Source: an uncultured Pelagibacteraceae bacterium
Lineage (GTDB): Bacteria; Pseudomonadota; Alphaproteobacteria; Pelagibacterales; Pelagibacteraceae
DNA: 63,712 nt
Assembly: GCA_902635665.1 (NCBI GenBank)
Contig: CACPOX010000006.1
Coordinates: 1 to 63,712 of the forward strand
Direction: 5' to 3'
Position 1 is the first letter of the stretch, and the number at the start of each line of letters is the position of its first letter. Shown one piece after another: positions 29,258 through 37,606 of this stretch. Position numbers and translations under genes: made by a program. The notes under the pieces were generated by a model, which did not search any database, was not told where the DNA came from, and worked only from the letters and a program-made list of their open reading frames with translations.

Positions 29258-30400
29258 ATGAAAAAAAAATTATATACCGCAATTGGACTAATGAGTGGAA
29301 CATCTATGGATGGTATTGATTTATCAATAATTAGTTCAGATGGATACGATGGATTTTCAAACATTTTAGATGATTATTATGAATATGATAAATATCTTCA
29401 GGATCAGTTAATTCGATTAAGAGATCTAGTCTTAACAAAGAAAGATCTTTTACAAAATTCAAAAAAATTAAGAGAATTGGAGCGTAATTTAACTCTTTTT
29501 CATGCTGATGCGGTTAATCAATCATTAAAAAAATATGGAGATCCTATTGATTTGATAGGTTTTCATGGCCAAACAATTTTTCATAAGCCAAATGAGAAAA
29601 TTACCAATCAATTAGGAGATGGGAAATTGTTATCTCAAATAGTCAAAAAAAAAGTCATATATGATTTTAGACAAGCAGATATTCAAAATAATGGTCAAGG
29701 TGCACCTTTAACACCAATTTTTCATCATATTTTATCAAAAAAAATCAATCAAAATTTTAATATTAAATTTCCAATAGGCTTCTTAAATATTGGTGGTATC
29801 GCAAATGTTACAAAAGTTATTAATGATTCAGATAATTTTTTAAATACCCTTTCTGCTTTTGATATAGGTCCAGGTAATTGTTTAATTGATGAGTGGGTAA
29901 GAAAGAATTCTGATAAAAAATTCGATAAAAATGGTGAACTAGCTAGAGCAGGGAAAGTCGATCAATTAATTCTAAATCAGGCAATAGATAATTTTAAAAT
30001 TAATTCTTACTCTCAGTCATTGGATATTAAAAATTTCGATGTATCCTTTGCAAGAGGTTTATCTTTAGAAGATGGTTCTGCTACTATAACAGATTTTACA
30101 GCATATTTGATTGCAGAAGGATTAAAATATATTAGTAAAAAAAATAGCATCACATTTTTACTCTGTGGTGGTGGTAGAAAAAATATTAATTTAATTAATT
30201 GTATTAAAAACTATTTGTCAAATGAAAATAATATTACTTTAGAAATTATAGATAACTATAATTTAAATGGTGATTATATTGAGTCTCAGGCATTTGCATT
30301 TTTAGCTATAAGATCATTTTTAAATTTACCAATTTCTTTTAGCACAACAACTGGATGTAAAGAATTTACAGTTGGCGGTAAATTAGTAGAAAATTTTTAG
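29258..30400 (+). CDS. anmK: Anhydro-N-acetylmuramic acid kinase
   Basis: Phosphorylates and opens 1,6-anhydro-MurNAc in cell-wall recycling. It shows the N-terminal nucleotide-binding GLMSGTSMDGID, GFHGQTIFHKP, DFRQADIQNNGQGAPLTP and the C-terminal LLCGGGRKN. The length is 380 residues. An upstream in-frame ATG at 29135 lies inside tyrS and is rejected; the ATG at 29258 gives the family N-terminus. It converges on the hydrolase gene with a 4-base overlap. The tyrS-anmK pair is common in alphaproteobacteria. Confidence 0.95.
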   Translation: MKKKLYTAIGLMSGTSMDGIDLSIISSDGYDGFSNILDDYYEYDKYLQDQLIRLRDLVLTKKDLLQNSKKLRELERNLTLFHADAVNQSLKKYGDPIDLIGFHGQTIFHKPNEKITNQLGDGKLLSQIVKKKVIYDFRQADIQNNGQGAPLTPIFHHILSKKINQNFNIKFPIGFLNIGGIANVTKVINDSDNFLNTLSAFDIGPGNCLIDEWVRKNSDKKFDKNGELARAGKVDQLILNQAIDNFKINSYSQSLDIKNFDVSFARGLSLEDGSATITDFTAYLIAEGLKYISKKNSITFLLCGGGRKNINLINCIKNYLSNENNITLEIIDNYNLNGDYIESQAFAFLAIRSFLNLPISFSTTTGCKEFTVGGKLVENF

Positions 30401-31053
30401 TATAATGCTGTTTCTTTTTTAATGTACTTGTTTAGACTTTTAATTAAGACATCATCTGTTTTAGAAAAAAAATGATTAGCCTCTGGTATTGTTGTGAATT
30501 CAACTTTTATTCCTTTCTGAGCACTAAGTCTTTTGTCTAAATCAGAAATAAATTCAACAGGCACTAATTCGTCTTTTTTACCATACACCACTAAACCTGA
30601 AGTAGGACATGGTGATAAAAAAGAAAAATCATAAACATTTGGCTGAGGAGAAATAGCAACAAATCTATTTATTTCTGGTCTTCTCATAAGTAGTTGCATA
30701 GCTATAAGTGATCCAAATGAAAATCCAGATACCCAGCATTGTGAATTGTCAAAATTTTCTCTCTCTAACCAATCTAAAGCCGCAGCCGCATCAGCAAGTT
30801 CACCTTGGCCATTATCAAATTCCCCATCACTTTTTCCTACACCTCTGAAATTTACTCTACAAACAGAAAAATCATTTTCCATAAACGTATGAAATGTATC
30901 TACTACAACTTTATTATTCATAGTTCCTCCATATTGAGGATGTGGTTGTAATACTAAAGCAATTGGAGAAGTATTTTTTTTACTTTTATAATATTTTGCC
31001 TCTAACCTTCCAGCTGGTCCAGGTATGAAAATTTCTAAAATTTTATTATCCAT
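30397..31053 (-). CDS. Alpha/beta hydrolase (dienelactone-hydrolase-like)
   Basis: Probable cytosolic serine hydrolase of unknown substrate. The nucleophile elbow GFSFG near residue 110 supplies the Ser; HPQYGGTMNN, NFRGVGKSDGEFD and the late EANHFF give the oxyanion region and the His, and Asp is in GKKDELVP. The length of 218 residues fits the family frequently found beside iscR-suf operons. There is no signal peptide. Its start lies 5 bases from a Fur-like box (31058-31076), so iron control is possible. Confidence 0.85.
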   Translation of the reverse strand: MDNKILEIFIPGPAGRLEAKYYKSKKNTSPIALVLQPHPQYGGTMNNKVVVDTFHTFMENDFSVCRVNFRGVGKSDGEFDNGQGELADAAAALDWLERENFDNSQCWVSGFSFGSLIAMQLLMRRPEINRFVAISPQPNVYDFSFLSPCPTSGLVVYGKKDELVPVEFISDLDKRLSAQKGIKVEFTTIPEANHFFSKTDDVLIKSLNKYIKKETALY

Positions 31054-31057
31054 ATGC

Positions 31058-31076
31058 GATAATGATTATTATTCTC
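31058..31076. promoter_or_regulatory. Fur-like iron box between the hydrolase gene and iscR
   Basis: The 19 bases GATAATGATTATTATTCTC match 16 of 19 positions of the classical Fur consensus. The site lies between the divergent hydrolase and iscR genes, 115 bases before iscR. Which protein (Fur, Mur or other) would bind is not known from the window. Confidence 0.55.
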
Positions 31077-31135
31077 AAAAAAAAAGTAGGTTTAGCATAT
31101 GTTAGCGACAATATGTTAATTATTTTTTAAACTCT

Positions 31136-31160
31136 AAACTTGACCATTTTAGTCAGGTAT
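31136..31160 (+). promoter_or_regulatory. IscR type 1 binding site overlapping the iscR promoter
   Basis: The 25-base element, with half-sites TTGACC and TAGTCAGG, fits the E. coli type 1 consensus ATASYYGACTRWWWYAGTC plus RRSTAT at 23 of 25 positions. It covers the -35 element and spacer of the candidate promoter, as expected for autorepression by [2Fe-2S]-IscR. Confidence 0.8.
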
Positions 31161-31167
31161 GTATAAA
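31140..31167 (+). promoter_or_regulatory. Promoter of the iscR-suf operon
   Basis: A -35 TTGACC (31140-31145) and a -10 TATAAA (31162-31167) are separated by 16 bases. The predicted start falls near 31174, followed by the ribosome binding site AAGGG before the ATG at 31191. Confidence 0.65.
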
Positions 31168-31190
31168 AACCCACAATTTAAGGGTAAAAT

Positions 31191-31616
31191 ATGAAATTAA
31201 CATCTAAGGGCAGATATGCCGTAATGGCATTAGTAGATTTAGCTAGGTTTGACAACATCAACCCAGTATCTCTGAGGGATATATCTTTGAGACAAGGTAT
31301 ATCGTTAGATTATCTAGAACAAATTTTTTCTAAATTAAAAAAAAATGAAATAGTAAAAAGTATAAGAGGAACTCAAGGAGGATATGTTCTTAATAAAAAC
31401 CCGAACGATATTAAATTAACAAATATTTTTCATGCAGTAGATGAAAAAGTAAAAACTGTTCAATGTAAAAAAGAATCTAAAAAAGGATGCAACGGCAAAG
31501 CTACAAAATGTATTACTCATAATTTATGGGACGAATTAGAGATACACATAAATACATTCTTTGAAAATAAAAGCCTAAAAGATTTATTAAATAACAATAA
31601 AGAAACAAGAGTTTAG
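31191..31616 (+). CDS. iscR: Rrf2-family iron-sulfur regulator IscR
   Basis: Transcription factor that senses the iron-sulfur status of the cell. The N-terminal winged helix begins [18 protein letters not shown] and contains the recognition helix region [11 protein letters not shown]. Three cysteines (near residues 86, 94 and 101, in [10 protein letters not shown] and KATKC) are placed to bind a [2Fe-2S] cluster. The length is 141 residues. It leads the suf operon, one base from sufB, and an IscR box lies over its promoter. Confidence 0.93.
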   Translation: MKLTSKGRYAVMALVDLARFDNINPVSLRDISLRQGISLDYLEQIFSKLKKNEIVKSIRGTQGGYVLNKNPNDIKLTNIFHAVDEKVKTVQCKKESKKGCNGKATKCITHNLWDELEIHINTFFENKSLKDLLNNNKETRV

Positions 31617-31617
31617 A

Positions 31618-33060
31618 ATGGACAACAGACAAAAAGAAATAAATAATTTAAAAGACTACAAATATGGTTTTTCAACAGATATAGAAAATGTTCAAGCCCC
31701 AAAAGGTTTGAATGAAGATGTTATTAAATTTATTTCTAATATTAAAAAAGAACCTGCATGGATGCTTGAGTTTAGATTAAAAGCTTTTGAAAGATTTAAA
31801 GTATTAAATGAACCAGATTGGCAGAAACCTAAATTTCCAAAAATAGATTATCAAGATTTATATTATTACTCTGCTCCCAAAAGCATGAAAGAAAAGCCAA
31901 AAAGCTTAGATGAATTGGATCCTAAACTTTTAGAAACTTATAAAAAACTTGGAATTCCTTTACAAGAGCAAGCTAGATTAAATGGAATAGCTGTTGATGC
32001 TGTATTTGATTCAGTTTCTGTAGCCACTACTTTTAAAGATGAATTAACCAAACAAGGAATTATATTTTGCCCTATATCAGAGGCAATCCAAAATCATCCT
32101 GAATTAGTCAAAAAATATTTAGGCTCTGTAATCCCAACAAGTGATCATTTTTTTGCAACATTAAATTCAGCAGTTTTTACAGATGGTTCTTTTGTATACA
32201 TTCCAGAGGGTGTTAGATGTCCAATGGAACTATCAACTTATTTTAGAATTAATGCAGCAAATACAGGTCAATTTGAAAGAACATTGATTATAGCTGATAA
32301 AGGCAGTTATGTAAGTTATTTAGAGGGATGTACTGCCCCAATGAGAGATGAAAATCAATTACATGCTGCAAATGTAGAATTAGTAGCACTCGATGATGCT
32401 GAAATAAAATATTCTACTGTTCAAAATTGGTATCCAGGAGACAAAGATGGAAAAGGCGGGATTTATAATTTTGTTACGAAAAGAGGATTGTGCAAAGGAA
32501 AAAATTCAAAAATCTCATGGACGCAGGTTGAAACAGGTTCTGCAATAACCTGGAAGTATCCTAGTTGTATTCTTAAGGGAGATAATTCTGTTGGTGAGTT
32601 TTATTCAATAGCTATTACTAACAATCATCAAAAAGCTGATACAGGCACTAAAATGATCCATTTGGGAAAAAATACTAAAAGCAAAATAATTTCGAAAGGA
32701 ATATCAGCCGGTAGTTCAGATATGACTTATAGAGGCTTAGTCGATATTTCATCAAAAGCTAAAAATTCAACTAATTATACTCAATGCGACTCTTTATTAA
32801 TGGGCAACAAATGTGGAGCTCACACTGTTCCTTATATAAAAAATAAAAATTCTGAGTCTAATATTGCTCATGAGGCTACCACATCCAAGATTAGTGAAGA
32901 GCAGCTACATTATTGTCAACAAAGAGGATTAAATCCAGAGGAAGCTGTTGGCTTGATTGTTAATGGTTTTTGTAAGGAAGTATTGCAACAATTGCCTATG
33001 GAATTTGCTGTAGAGGCTCAAAAACTTGTAGGTATCAGTCTGGAAGGAAGTGTAGGTTAA
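31618..33060 (+). CDS. sufB: Fe-S cluster assembly scaffold subunit SufB
   Basis: Core scaffold of the SufBC2D complex on which clusters are built. The sequence shows the SufB core ([20 protein letters not shown]), [20 protein letters not shown], and the C-terminal [12 protein letters not shown] and [20 protein letters not shown]. The length of 480 residues is standard. It sits between iscR and sufC, spaced by 1 base on each side. Confidence 0.97.
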   Translation: MDNRQKEINNLKDYKYGFSTDIENVQAPKGLNEDVIKFISNIKKEPAWMLEFRLKAFERFKVLNEPDWQKPKFPKIDYQDLYYYSAPKSMKEKPKSLDELDPKLLETYKKLGIPLQEQARLNGIAVDAVFDSVSVATTFKDELTKQGIIFCPISEAIQNHPELVKKYLGSVIPTSDHFFATLNSAVFTDGSFVYIPEGVRCPMELSTYFRINAANTGQFERTLIIADKGSYVSYLEGCTAPMRDENQLHAANVELVALDDAEIKYSTVQNWYPGDKDGKGGIYNFVTKRGLCKGKNSKISWTQVETGSAITWKYPSCILKGDNSVGEFYSIAITNNHQKADTGTKMIHLGKNTKSKIISKGISAGSSDMTYRGLVDISSKAKNSTNYTQCDSLLMGNKCGAHTVPYIKNKNSESNIAHEATTSKISEEQLHYCQQRGLNPEEAVGLIVNGFCKEVLQQLPMEFAVEAQKLVGISLEGSVG

Positions 33061-33061
33061 T

Positions 33062-33796
33062 ATGCTTAAAATAAATAATCTAAATGCAACAATTGATAAA
33101 AAGTCTATTTTAAATGGGCTATCCTTAGATATAAATCCTGGTGAGGTTCATGCAATTATGGGTCCTAATGGATCTGGAAAAAGCACATTATCAAATATTT
33201 TATCTGGAAAAAAAGGTTATGAAGTTTCTGGGGAAATTTTTTTTGAGGAAAAAGATTTATTTGAGCTTGAAACAGAGGAACGAGCACATAAGGGTATATT
33301 TTTAGCTTTCCAATATCCTTTAGAAATTCCAGGTGTAAATACAAATATATTTTTAAAAACTTCTTTGAATGCTGTTAGAAAAGCTAGGGGTGAGAAAGAG
33401 CTTGATGCTATTGAATTTCTAAAATTGGTAAAAGAAAAATCCAAAGAACTAAAATTTGATGAGGAAAAATTAAATAGACAGTTAAATGTTGGGTTTTCTG
33501 GAGGTGAAAAAAAGAAAAATGAAATTTTACAGATGTCGTTGCTAGCTCCAAAACTATCAATTTTAGATGAAACAGATTCTGGTTTAGATATTGATGCTTT
33601 AAAGATTGTTGCAGATGGAGTTAATACATTGAGAGATAAAAACAATTCATTTTTAATTATTACACACTACCAAAGATTACTTGATTATATAAAACCTGAC
33701 TTTGTTCATGTTTTAATGAATGGAAAAATTGTAAAATCAGGTGGTCCAGATTTAGCTTTAGAATTAGAAAAAAAAGGATATGAAAATTTTAATTAA
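33062..33796 (+). CDS. sufC: Fe-S assembly ATPase SufC
   Basis: ABC-type ATPase that drives conformational change of the SufBCD scaffold; it is soluble rather than a transporter. Walker A is GPNGSGKSTLSN, the signature motif is GFSGGEKKKNE, and Walker B is LSILDETDSGLD, with H-loop ITHYQRLL. The length of 244 residues is normal. Its stop directly precedes the sufD ATG. Confidence 0.97.
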   Translation: MLKINNLNATIDKKSILNGLSLDINPGEVHAIMGPNGSGKSTLSNILSGKKGYEVSGEIFFEEKDLFELETEERAHKGIFLAFQYPLEIPGVNTNIFLKTSLNAVRKARGEKELDAIEFLKLVKEKSKELKFDEEKLNRQLNVGFSGGEKKKNEILQMSLLAPKLSILDETDSGLDIDALKIVADGVNTLRDKNNSFLIITHYQRLLDYIKPDFVHVLMNGKIVKSGGPDLALELEKKGYENFN

Positions 33797-35044
33797 ATGA
33801 AAGAACAATTACACAAAGATTTTGATAATAGTATAAAAAATTTAAGTTTATCTCAAAAAGACATTGAAATTAAAAAATTTTGTTTAGATAATTTTATAGA
33901 CAAAGGTTTCCCGAACCGAAAAGAAGAAGATTGGAAATTTTCAGATCTTAATCAAATAATAAAAAAAAATATTGGAGAACTAAGTTTTTATAACGATCAA
34001 GCATCTACTAATAAAGTCGATACATCTGTATTTGTAGATGGATTAGAGCATAATAAAATAGTTTTTATAAATGGTAGAATTGAAAAAATTGAATTTGAAT
34101 ATGAAAAAAAAGATCAAATAGAAATAATTGATCAATCAGAAACTATAAATGAATTTAAAAATAGCAATTCATTATCAGACTTGAACAATGCCTTTACTAA
34201 TAAAAGTTTTAAAATATTGGTAAAAAAAGGTTATCAATTAGTAAAACCTCTTATTATTTATCATACAACAAATTCAAAAATTTGGTCTAAAAACATTAAC
34301 TTACGACTTAATTTTGAACTAGATAAAGATAGTTCATTAAGATTAATTGATTTATTTAACGATAAGTCTGAAAAGAATTTTTTAAATATATTTTATAACT
34401 TTGAATTAAAAGAAAATGCAGTTTTAAAAAACTATAAAGTAGACAAATTTGATAATAAAAATATTAAATATTCTTTTAATAATATTGATCAAGAAAAAAA
34501 CAGTATTTCTGAAACATTTATTTTATCCTCTGGATCAAATTTTTCCAAAAACGAGATAAATTGTAATTTAAATGGAGTTTATTCATCAGCTTTTGTAAAT
34601 GGTGTTTTTTCATTGAACAATGACAAACATCACGAAATCAGATCAATAATAAATCATTTAACTGAAAATACAAAAAGTTATCAACTAATTAAAAGTGTTT
34701 TAGATGAAAGTTCTAAAGCAGTGTATCAAGGAAAAATATTTGTAAATTCTGATGCTCAGAAAACCGATGGATACCAATTGAGCAAAGCAATTTTGTTAAA
34801 TAAAGAATCGGAGTTTAATGCCAAGCCAGAACTAGAAATTTATGCTGATGATGTTAAATGCACGCATGGTTCAGCTTCAGGTAGCTTAAATGAAGACTCC
34901 ATATTTTATTTAATGTCTAGAGGTTTAAGTTATCAGCAATCAAGAGAGCTATTAATCAATGGTTTTCTGCTTGATGTTGTAGAAAAAATTACTGACTCAG
35001 AAATAAAAAACTTAATAAAAAATATGATTGGAATAAAAGAATGA
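33797..35044 (+). CDS. sufD: Fe-S assembly subunit SufD
   Basis: Partner of SufB in the SufBC2D scaffold, needed for iron acquisition. It is more divergent than SufB. It shows the N-terminal FPNRKEEDWKFSDLN typical of SufD, a beta-helix middle, and the C-terminal signature HGSASGSLNEDSIFYLMSRG with QQSRELLINGF. The length is 415 residues. It overlaps sufS by 4 bases. Confidence 0.94.
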   Translation: MKEQLHKDFDNSIKNLSLSQKDIEIKKFCLDNFIDKGFPNRKEEDWKFSDLNQIIKKNIGELSFYNDQASTNKVDTSVFVDGLEHNKIVFINGRIEKIEFEYEKKDQIEIIDQSETINEFKNSNSLSDLNNAFTNKSFKILVKKGYQLVKPLIIYHTTNSKIWSKNINLRLNFELDKDSSLRLIDLFNDKSEKNFLNIFYNFELKENAVLKNYKVDKFDNKNIKYSFNNIDQEKNSISETFILSSGSNFSKNEINCNLNGVYSSAFVNGVFSLNNDKHHEIRSIINHLTENTKSYQLIKSVLDESSKAVYQGKIFVNSDAQKTDGYQLSKAILLNKESEFNAKPELEIYADDVKCTHGSASGSLNEDSIFYLMSRGLSYQQSRELLINGFLLDVVEKITDSEIKNLIKNMIGIKE

Positions 35045-36258
35045 ATATTGATTTGATAAAAAAAGAATTTCCAATTTTTGATGAAAAAATTCAAAATAAT
35101 GATCTAGTTTATTTAGATAGTGCAAATTCATCTCAAAAACCTAAAATAGTTGTAGATAGAATTAATGAATTTTATACCAAACAATTTTCAAATGTTGGTA
35201 GAAGTGTTCATTATCTAGCGGTTGCTGCTACTAATTTATATGAAAATACCAGAACATCTGTTCAAAAATATATTAACGCTAAAGATAAAAATGAAATTGT
35301 TTTTACAAAGGGTGCTACGGAAGCATTAAACTTAGTTGCTAATACATTAGGTCAAAGTTACTTACAGGAAGGTGACGAAGTATTGATCACAGAACTTGAG
35401 CATCATTCAAATTATGTTCCATGGCATTTCTTAAGAAAATCAAAAAATATAAAAATTAATTTTGCTGAAATAAACGAAGAAGGTGAAATTACTCTTGAAG
35501 AAATAGAAAAGAAAATCACTACAAAAACAAAATTAATTTCAATTACTCATTTGTCTAATGTAACAGGTGCAATTTTACCAGTAAAAGAAATAACCCAGCT
35601 TGCACATTCAAAAGGAATAATTGTTGTAGTAGATGGATGTCAGGGAGCACCACATTTAAAACTAGATATGGAAGATTTAGATTGTGATTTCTATGCAATT
35701 TCATGTCACAAAATGTACGGACCTACAGGTTTAGGAGTTCTATATGGTAAAAAAAAATGGTTAGAAGAACTACCTCCATACCAAGGTGGTGGAGGAATGA
35801 TAAATGAAGTTAAAAAAGATAGAATTTCCTATGGTGAATTACCTAATAAGTATGAGGCAGGGACTATGGCTACAGCACAAGTAATAGCTTTTGAACAATC
35901 AATAAAATTTTTGGAAAGTATTGGTATAGAAAATGTTATGAAGCATGAAGCTGATTTAATTGCATACGGGCAAGAATTATTGCAAAAAAATAATTCAGTT
36001 AAACTAATAGGTAATCCAAAAAATAAAGGTGGAGTGTTATCATTCACTGTGGAAGGAGTTCATCCTCATGATATAGCAACCATCTTGGATGAAGATGGGG
36101 TTGCAATAAGAGCTGGACATCATTGTTGTCAAATTCTTCATGATAAATTAAATATTCCAGCAAGTGCAAGAGCATCAGTTGGTATATATAATACAAAAGA
36201 AGATTTAGATCAGCTAAATGAGTCGATAAATAACTGTAAAAAAATATTTAATCTATAA
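35041..36258 (+). CDS. sufS: Cysteine desulfurase SufS
   Basis: PLP enzyme that mobilises sulfur from cysteine for cluster assembly. The PLP lysine lies in YAISCHKMYGPTG, the cofactor His in ELEHHSNYVPW, and the active-site Cys loop in IRAGHHCCQILHD, where two adjacent cysteines occur. The length of 405 residues is the SufS type. Its stop overlaps the start of sufU (TAATG). Confidence 0.97.
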   Translation: MNIDLIKKEFPIFDEKIQNNDLVYLDSANSSQKPKIVVDRINEFYTKQFSNVGRSVHYLAVAATNLYENTRTSVQKYINAKDKNEIVFTKGATEALNLVANTLGQSYLQEGDEVLITELEHHSNYVPWHFLRKSKNIKINFAEINEEGEITLEEIEKKITTKTKLISITHLSNVTGAILPVKEITQLAHSKGIIVVVDGCQGAPHLKLDMEDLDCDFYAISCHKMYGPTGLGVLYGKKKWLEELPPYQGGGGMINEVKKDRISYGELPNKYEAGTMATAQVIAFEQSIKFLESIGIENVMKHEADLIAYGQELLQKNNSVKLIGNPKNKGGVLSFTVEGVHPHDIATILDEDGVAIRAGHHCCQILHDKLNIPASARASVGIYNTKEDLDQLNESINNCKKIFNL

Positions 36259-36722
36259 TGAATTTAAAAGAACTTTATCAAGAAATTATATTAGAACACG
36301 GTAAGAACCCTAGAAATCTTAGAAAGACAGAAGGTTTTAATAAAGACGCCAAAGGTAACAATCCTCTTTGTGGTGATAATGTTCATGTTTATTTAAAACT
36401 AAATGGACAAAAAATTGTTGAAGATGCGTCCTTCGAAGGGAGTGGTTGTGCCATTTCAATGGCTTCAGCTTCTATAATGACAGATTTGATTAAAGGGAAA
36501 AATGAACATGAGGCTAAAGAAATAGTTGAGGATTTTTTAGGCATGATTAAAGAAAAACCTGTATTAAAATCTAAGTATTTGAGCGAAGATGAAAAAACTA
36601 AACTAATGTGTTTATCTGGCGTTAAGCAATATCCAATGAGAGTTAAATGTGCAACTTTATCTTGGCACACAATGGTTTCTGCTTTTGATGAAAAAACAGA
36701 AGAAGTAAAGACAGAGAATTAA
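36258..36722 (+). CDS. sufU: SufU-type sulfur acceptor/scaffold
   Basis: Accepts sulfur from SufS, as a zinc-dependent transferase in characterised SufU, or acts as a scaffold. Metal-binding cysteines are in NNPLCGDNV, GSGCAISMAS and RVKCATLSW. The segment between the second and last cysteine is longer than in IscU, and the context GVKQYPMRVKCATLSW is SufU-like. An extra Cys lies in LMCLSG. The length is 154 residues. Many alphaproteobacterial suf operons use SufE in this role instead. Confidence 0.88.
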   Translation: MNLKELYQEIILEHGKNPRNLRKTEGFNKDAKGNNPLCGDNVHVYLKLNGQKIVEDASFEGSGCAISMASASIMTDLIKGKNEHEAKEIVEDFLGMIKEKPVLKSKYLSEDEKTKLMCLSGVKQYPMRVKCATLSWHTMVSAFDEKTEEVKTEN

Positions 36723-36725
36723 ATT

Positions 36726-37025
36726 ATGTCAAAAAAAGAACAGATAATTGAAGAAATAAGAAAAATTTATGACCCAGAGTTACCAGTAAATATCTACGAA
36801 TTGGGTTTGATTTATGATATTAAAGTAAAGGATGAAAAATTTGCTATTATCAAAATGACTTTGACAACTCCAAACTGTCCAGTTGCAGAAAGTTTACCCA
36901 AGGAAGTAAAAGAGGGTGCAATGCAAGTCGAAGGCATTGAGGATGTTAATCTTGAGTTAGTTTGGGATCCACCATGGAACAAAGATATGATGTCGGAAGC
37001 AGCAAAATTAGAATTGAATTTGTAA
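36726..37025 (+). CDS. sufT: SufT/MIP18-family (DUF59) protein
   Basis: Iron-sulfur maturation factor of the MIP18 family, thought to help deliver clusters to target proteins. It shows DPELPVNIYELGLIYDI, the cysteine motif TTPNCPVAESLP and the C-terminal VWDPPWNKDMMSEAAKLEL. The length of 99 residues is a bare DUF59 domain. The stop TAA overlaps the sufA ATG. Confidence 0.93.
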   Translation: MSKKEQIIEEIRKIYDPELPVNIYELGLIYDIKVKDEKFAIIKMTLTTPNCPVAESLPKEVKEGAMQVEGIEDVNLELVWDPPWNKDMMSEAAKLELNL

Positions 37026-37360
37026 TGAACCCTATAATTAAACTAAGTGATAACGCAGCTTCAAGAATAAAAGAAATAATGGCTAATGCTGAAAAAGATT
37101 CTATCGGCGTTAGAGTATCAGTAAAATCTGGTGGTTGCGCAGGGATGTCTTATGTAATGGAGTATACAAAAGAGTTAAATTCTAATGATGAAGTTATTGA
37201 AGATAAAGGTGTGAAAGTATTCGTTGATTCAGCTGCTATTATGTATCTGCTTGGAACTGAAATGGATTATAAAAAGGAGGAATTATCTTCGTCATTTGTG
37301 TTTAATAATCCTAATGAAACTGAGCGTTGTGGCTGCGGAGAGTCGTTTAAAATCTCATAA
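37025..37360 (+). CDS. sufA: A-type Fe-S carrier SufA/IscA
   Basis: Carrier that transfers clusters from the scaffold to target proteins. The three conserved cysteines are in SVKSGGCAGMSY and the C-terminal ERCGCGESF. The length is 111 residues from the ATG at 37025, which overlaps the sufT stop; the longer frame from 36962 is rejected because it lies in sufT. It is the last gene of the iscR-sufBCDSUTA run. Confidence 0.95.
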   Translation: MNPIIKLSDNAASRIKEIMANAEKDSIGVRVSVKSGGCAGMSYVMEYTKELNSNDEVIEDKGVKVFVDSAAIMYLLGTEMDYKKEELSSSFVFNNPNETERCGCGESFKIS

Positions 37361-37391
37361 GTTGTATTATCCCATTTACCGCATATCTGTA

Positions 37392-37420
37392 TTGCATTAT
37401 ATGCATAACTAAGATATAGA
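37392..37420 (+). promoter_or_regulatory. Candidate promoter of the 56-residue ORF
   Basis: TTGCAT (37392-37397) and TATAGA (37415-37420) are spaced by 17 bases. Transcription starting 6-7 bases later would begin at the ATG of the small ORF (37427), giving a leaderless message. No Shine-Dalgarno sequence precedes that ATG. Confidence 0.45.
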
Positions 37421-37426
37421 TTCTAT

Positions 37427-37597
37427 ATGAACAAATTTGAGTTTAAAAATCTTGTTAAAAACTTGAAAGATTCTTTAAAGGAAAAAACATTCTTTAAAGA
37501 GCTACGTAAAGAAGTGGAAACTGGTGCTAACGGAACACAAGATTACGTAGTCAAAAAAGGTGTTAACAAAGATACGATTGCAACAACTAAACAGTAA
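37427..37597 (+). CDS. Small basic protein of unknown function, 56 residues
   Basis: An ORF from ATG 37427 to TAA 37595-37597 fills the 246-base gap between sufA and the convergent glnA. The product begins MNKFEFKNLVKNLKDSLK and ends GVNKDTIATTKQ. It is Lys-rich with no signal peptide or membrane span; the first 32 residues could form an amphipathic helix. An in-frame TAA at 37406 excludes a longer start. No family is recognised. The neat fit into the gap and the promoter-like sequence support it, but it could be non-coding. Confidence 0.55.
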   Translation: MNKFEFKNLVKNLKDSLKEKTFFKELRKEVETGANGTQDYVVKKGVNKDTIATTKQ

Positions 37598-37606
37598 TAA
37601 AGTTTA

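Noticed and set aside
33217-33645. 142-residue reading frame antisense to sufC
   Set aside because: It mirrors the conserved ATPase codons; no ribosome binding site and no family features.
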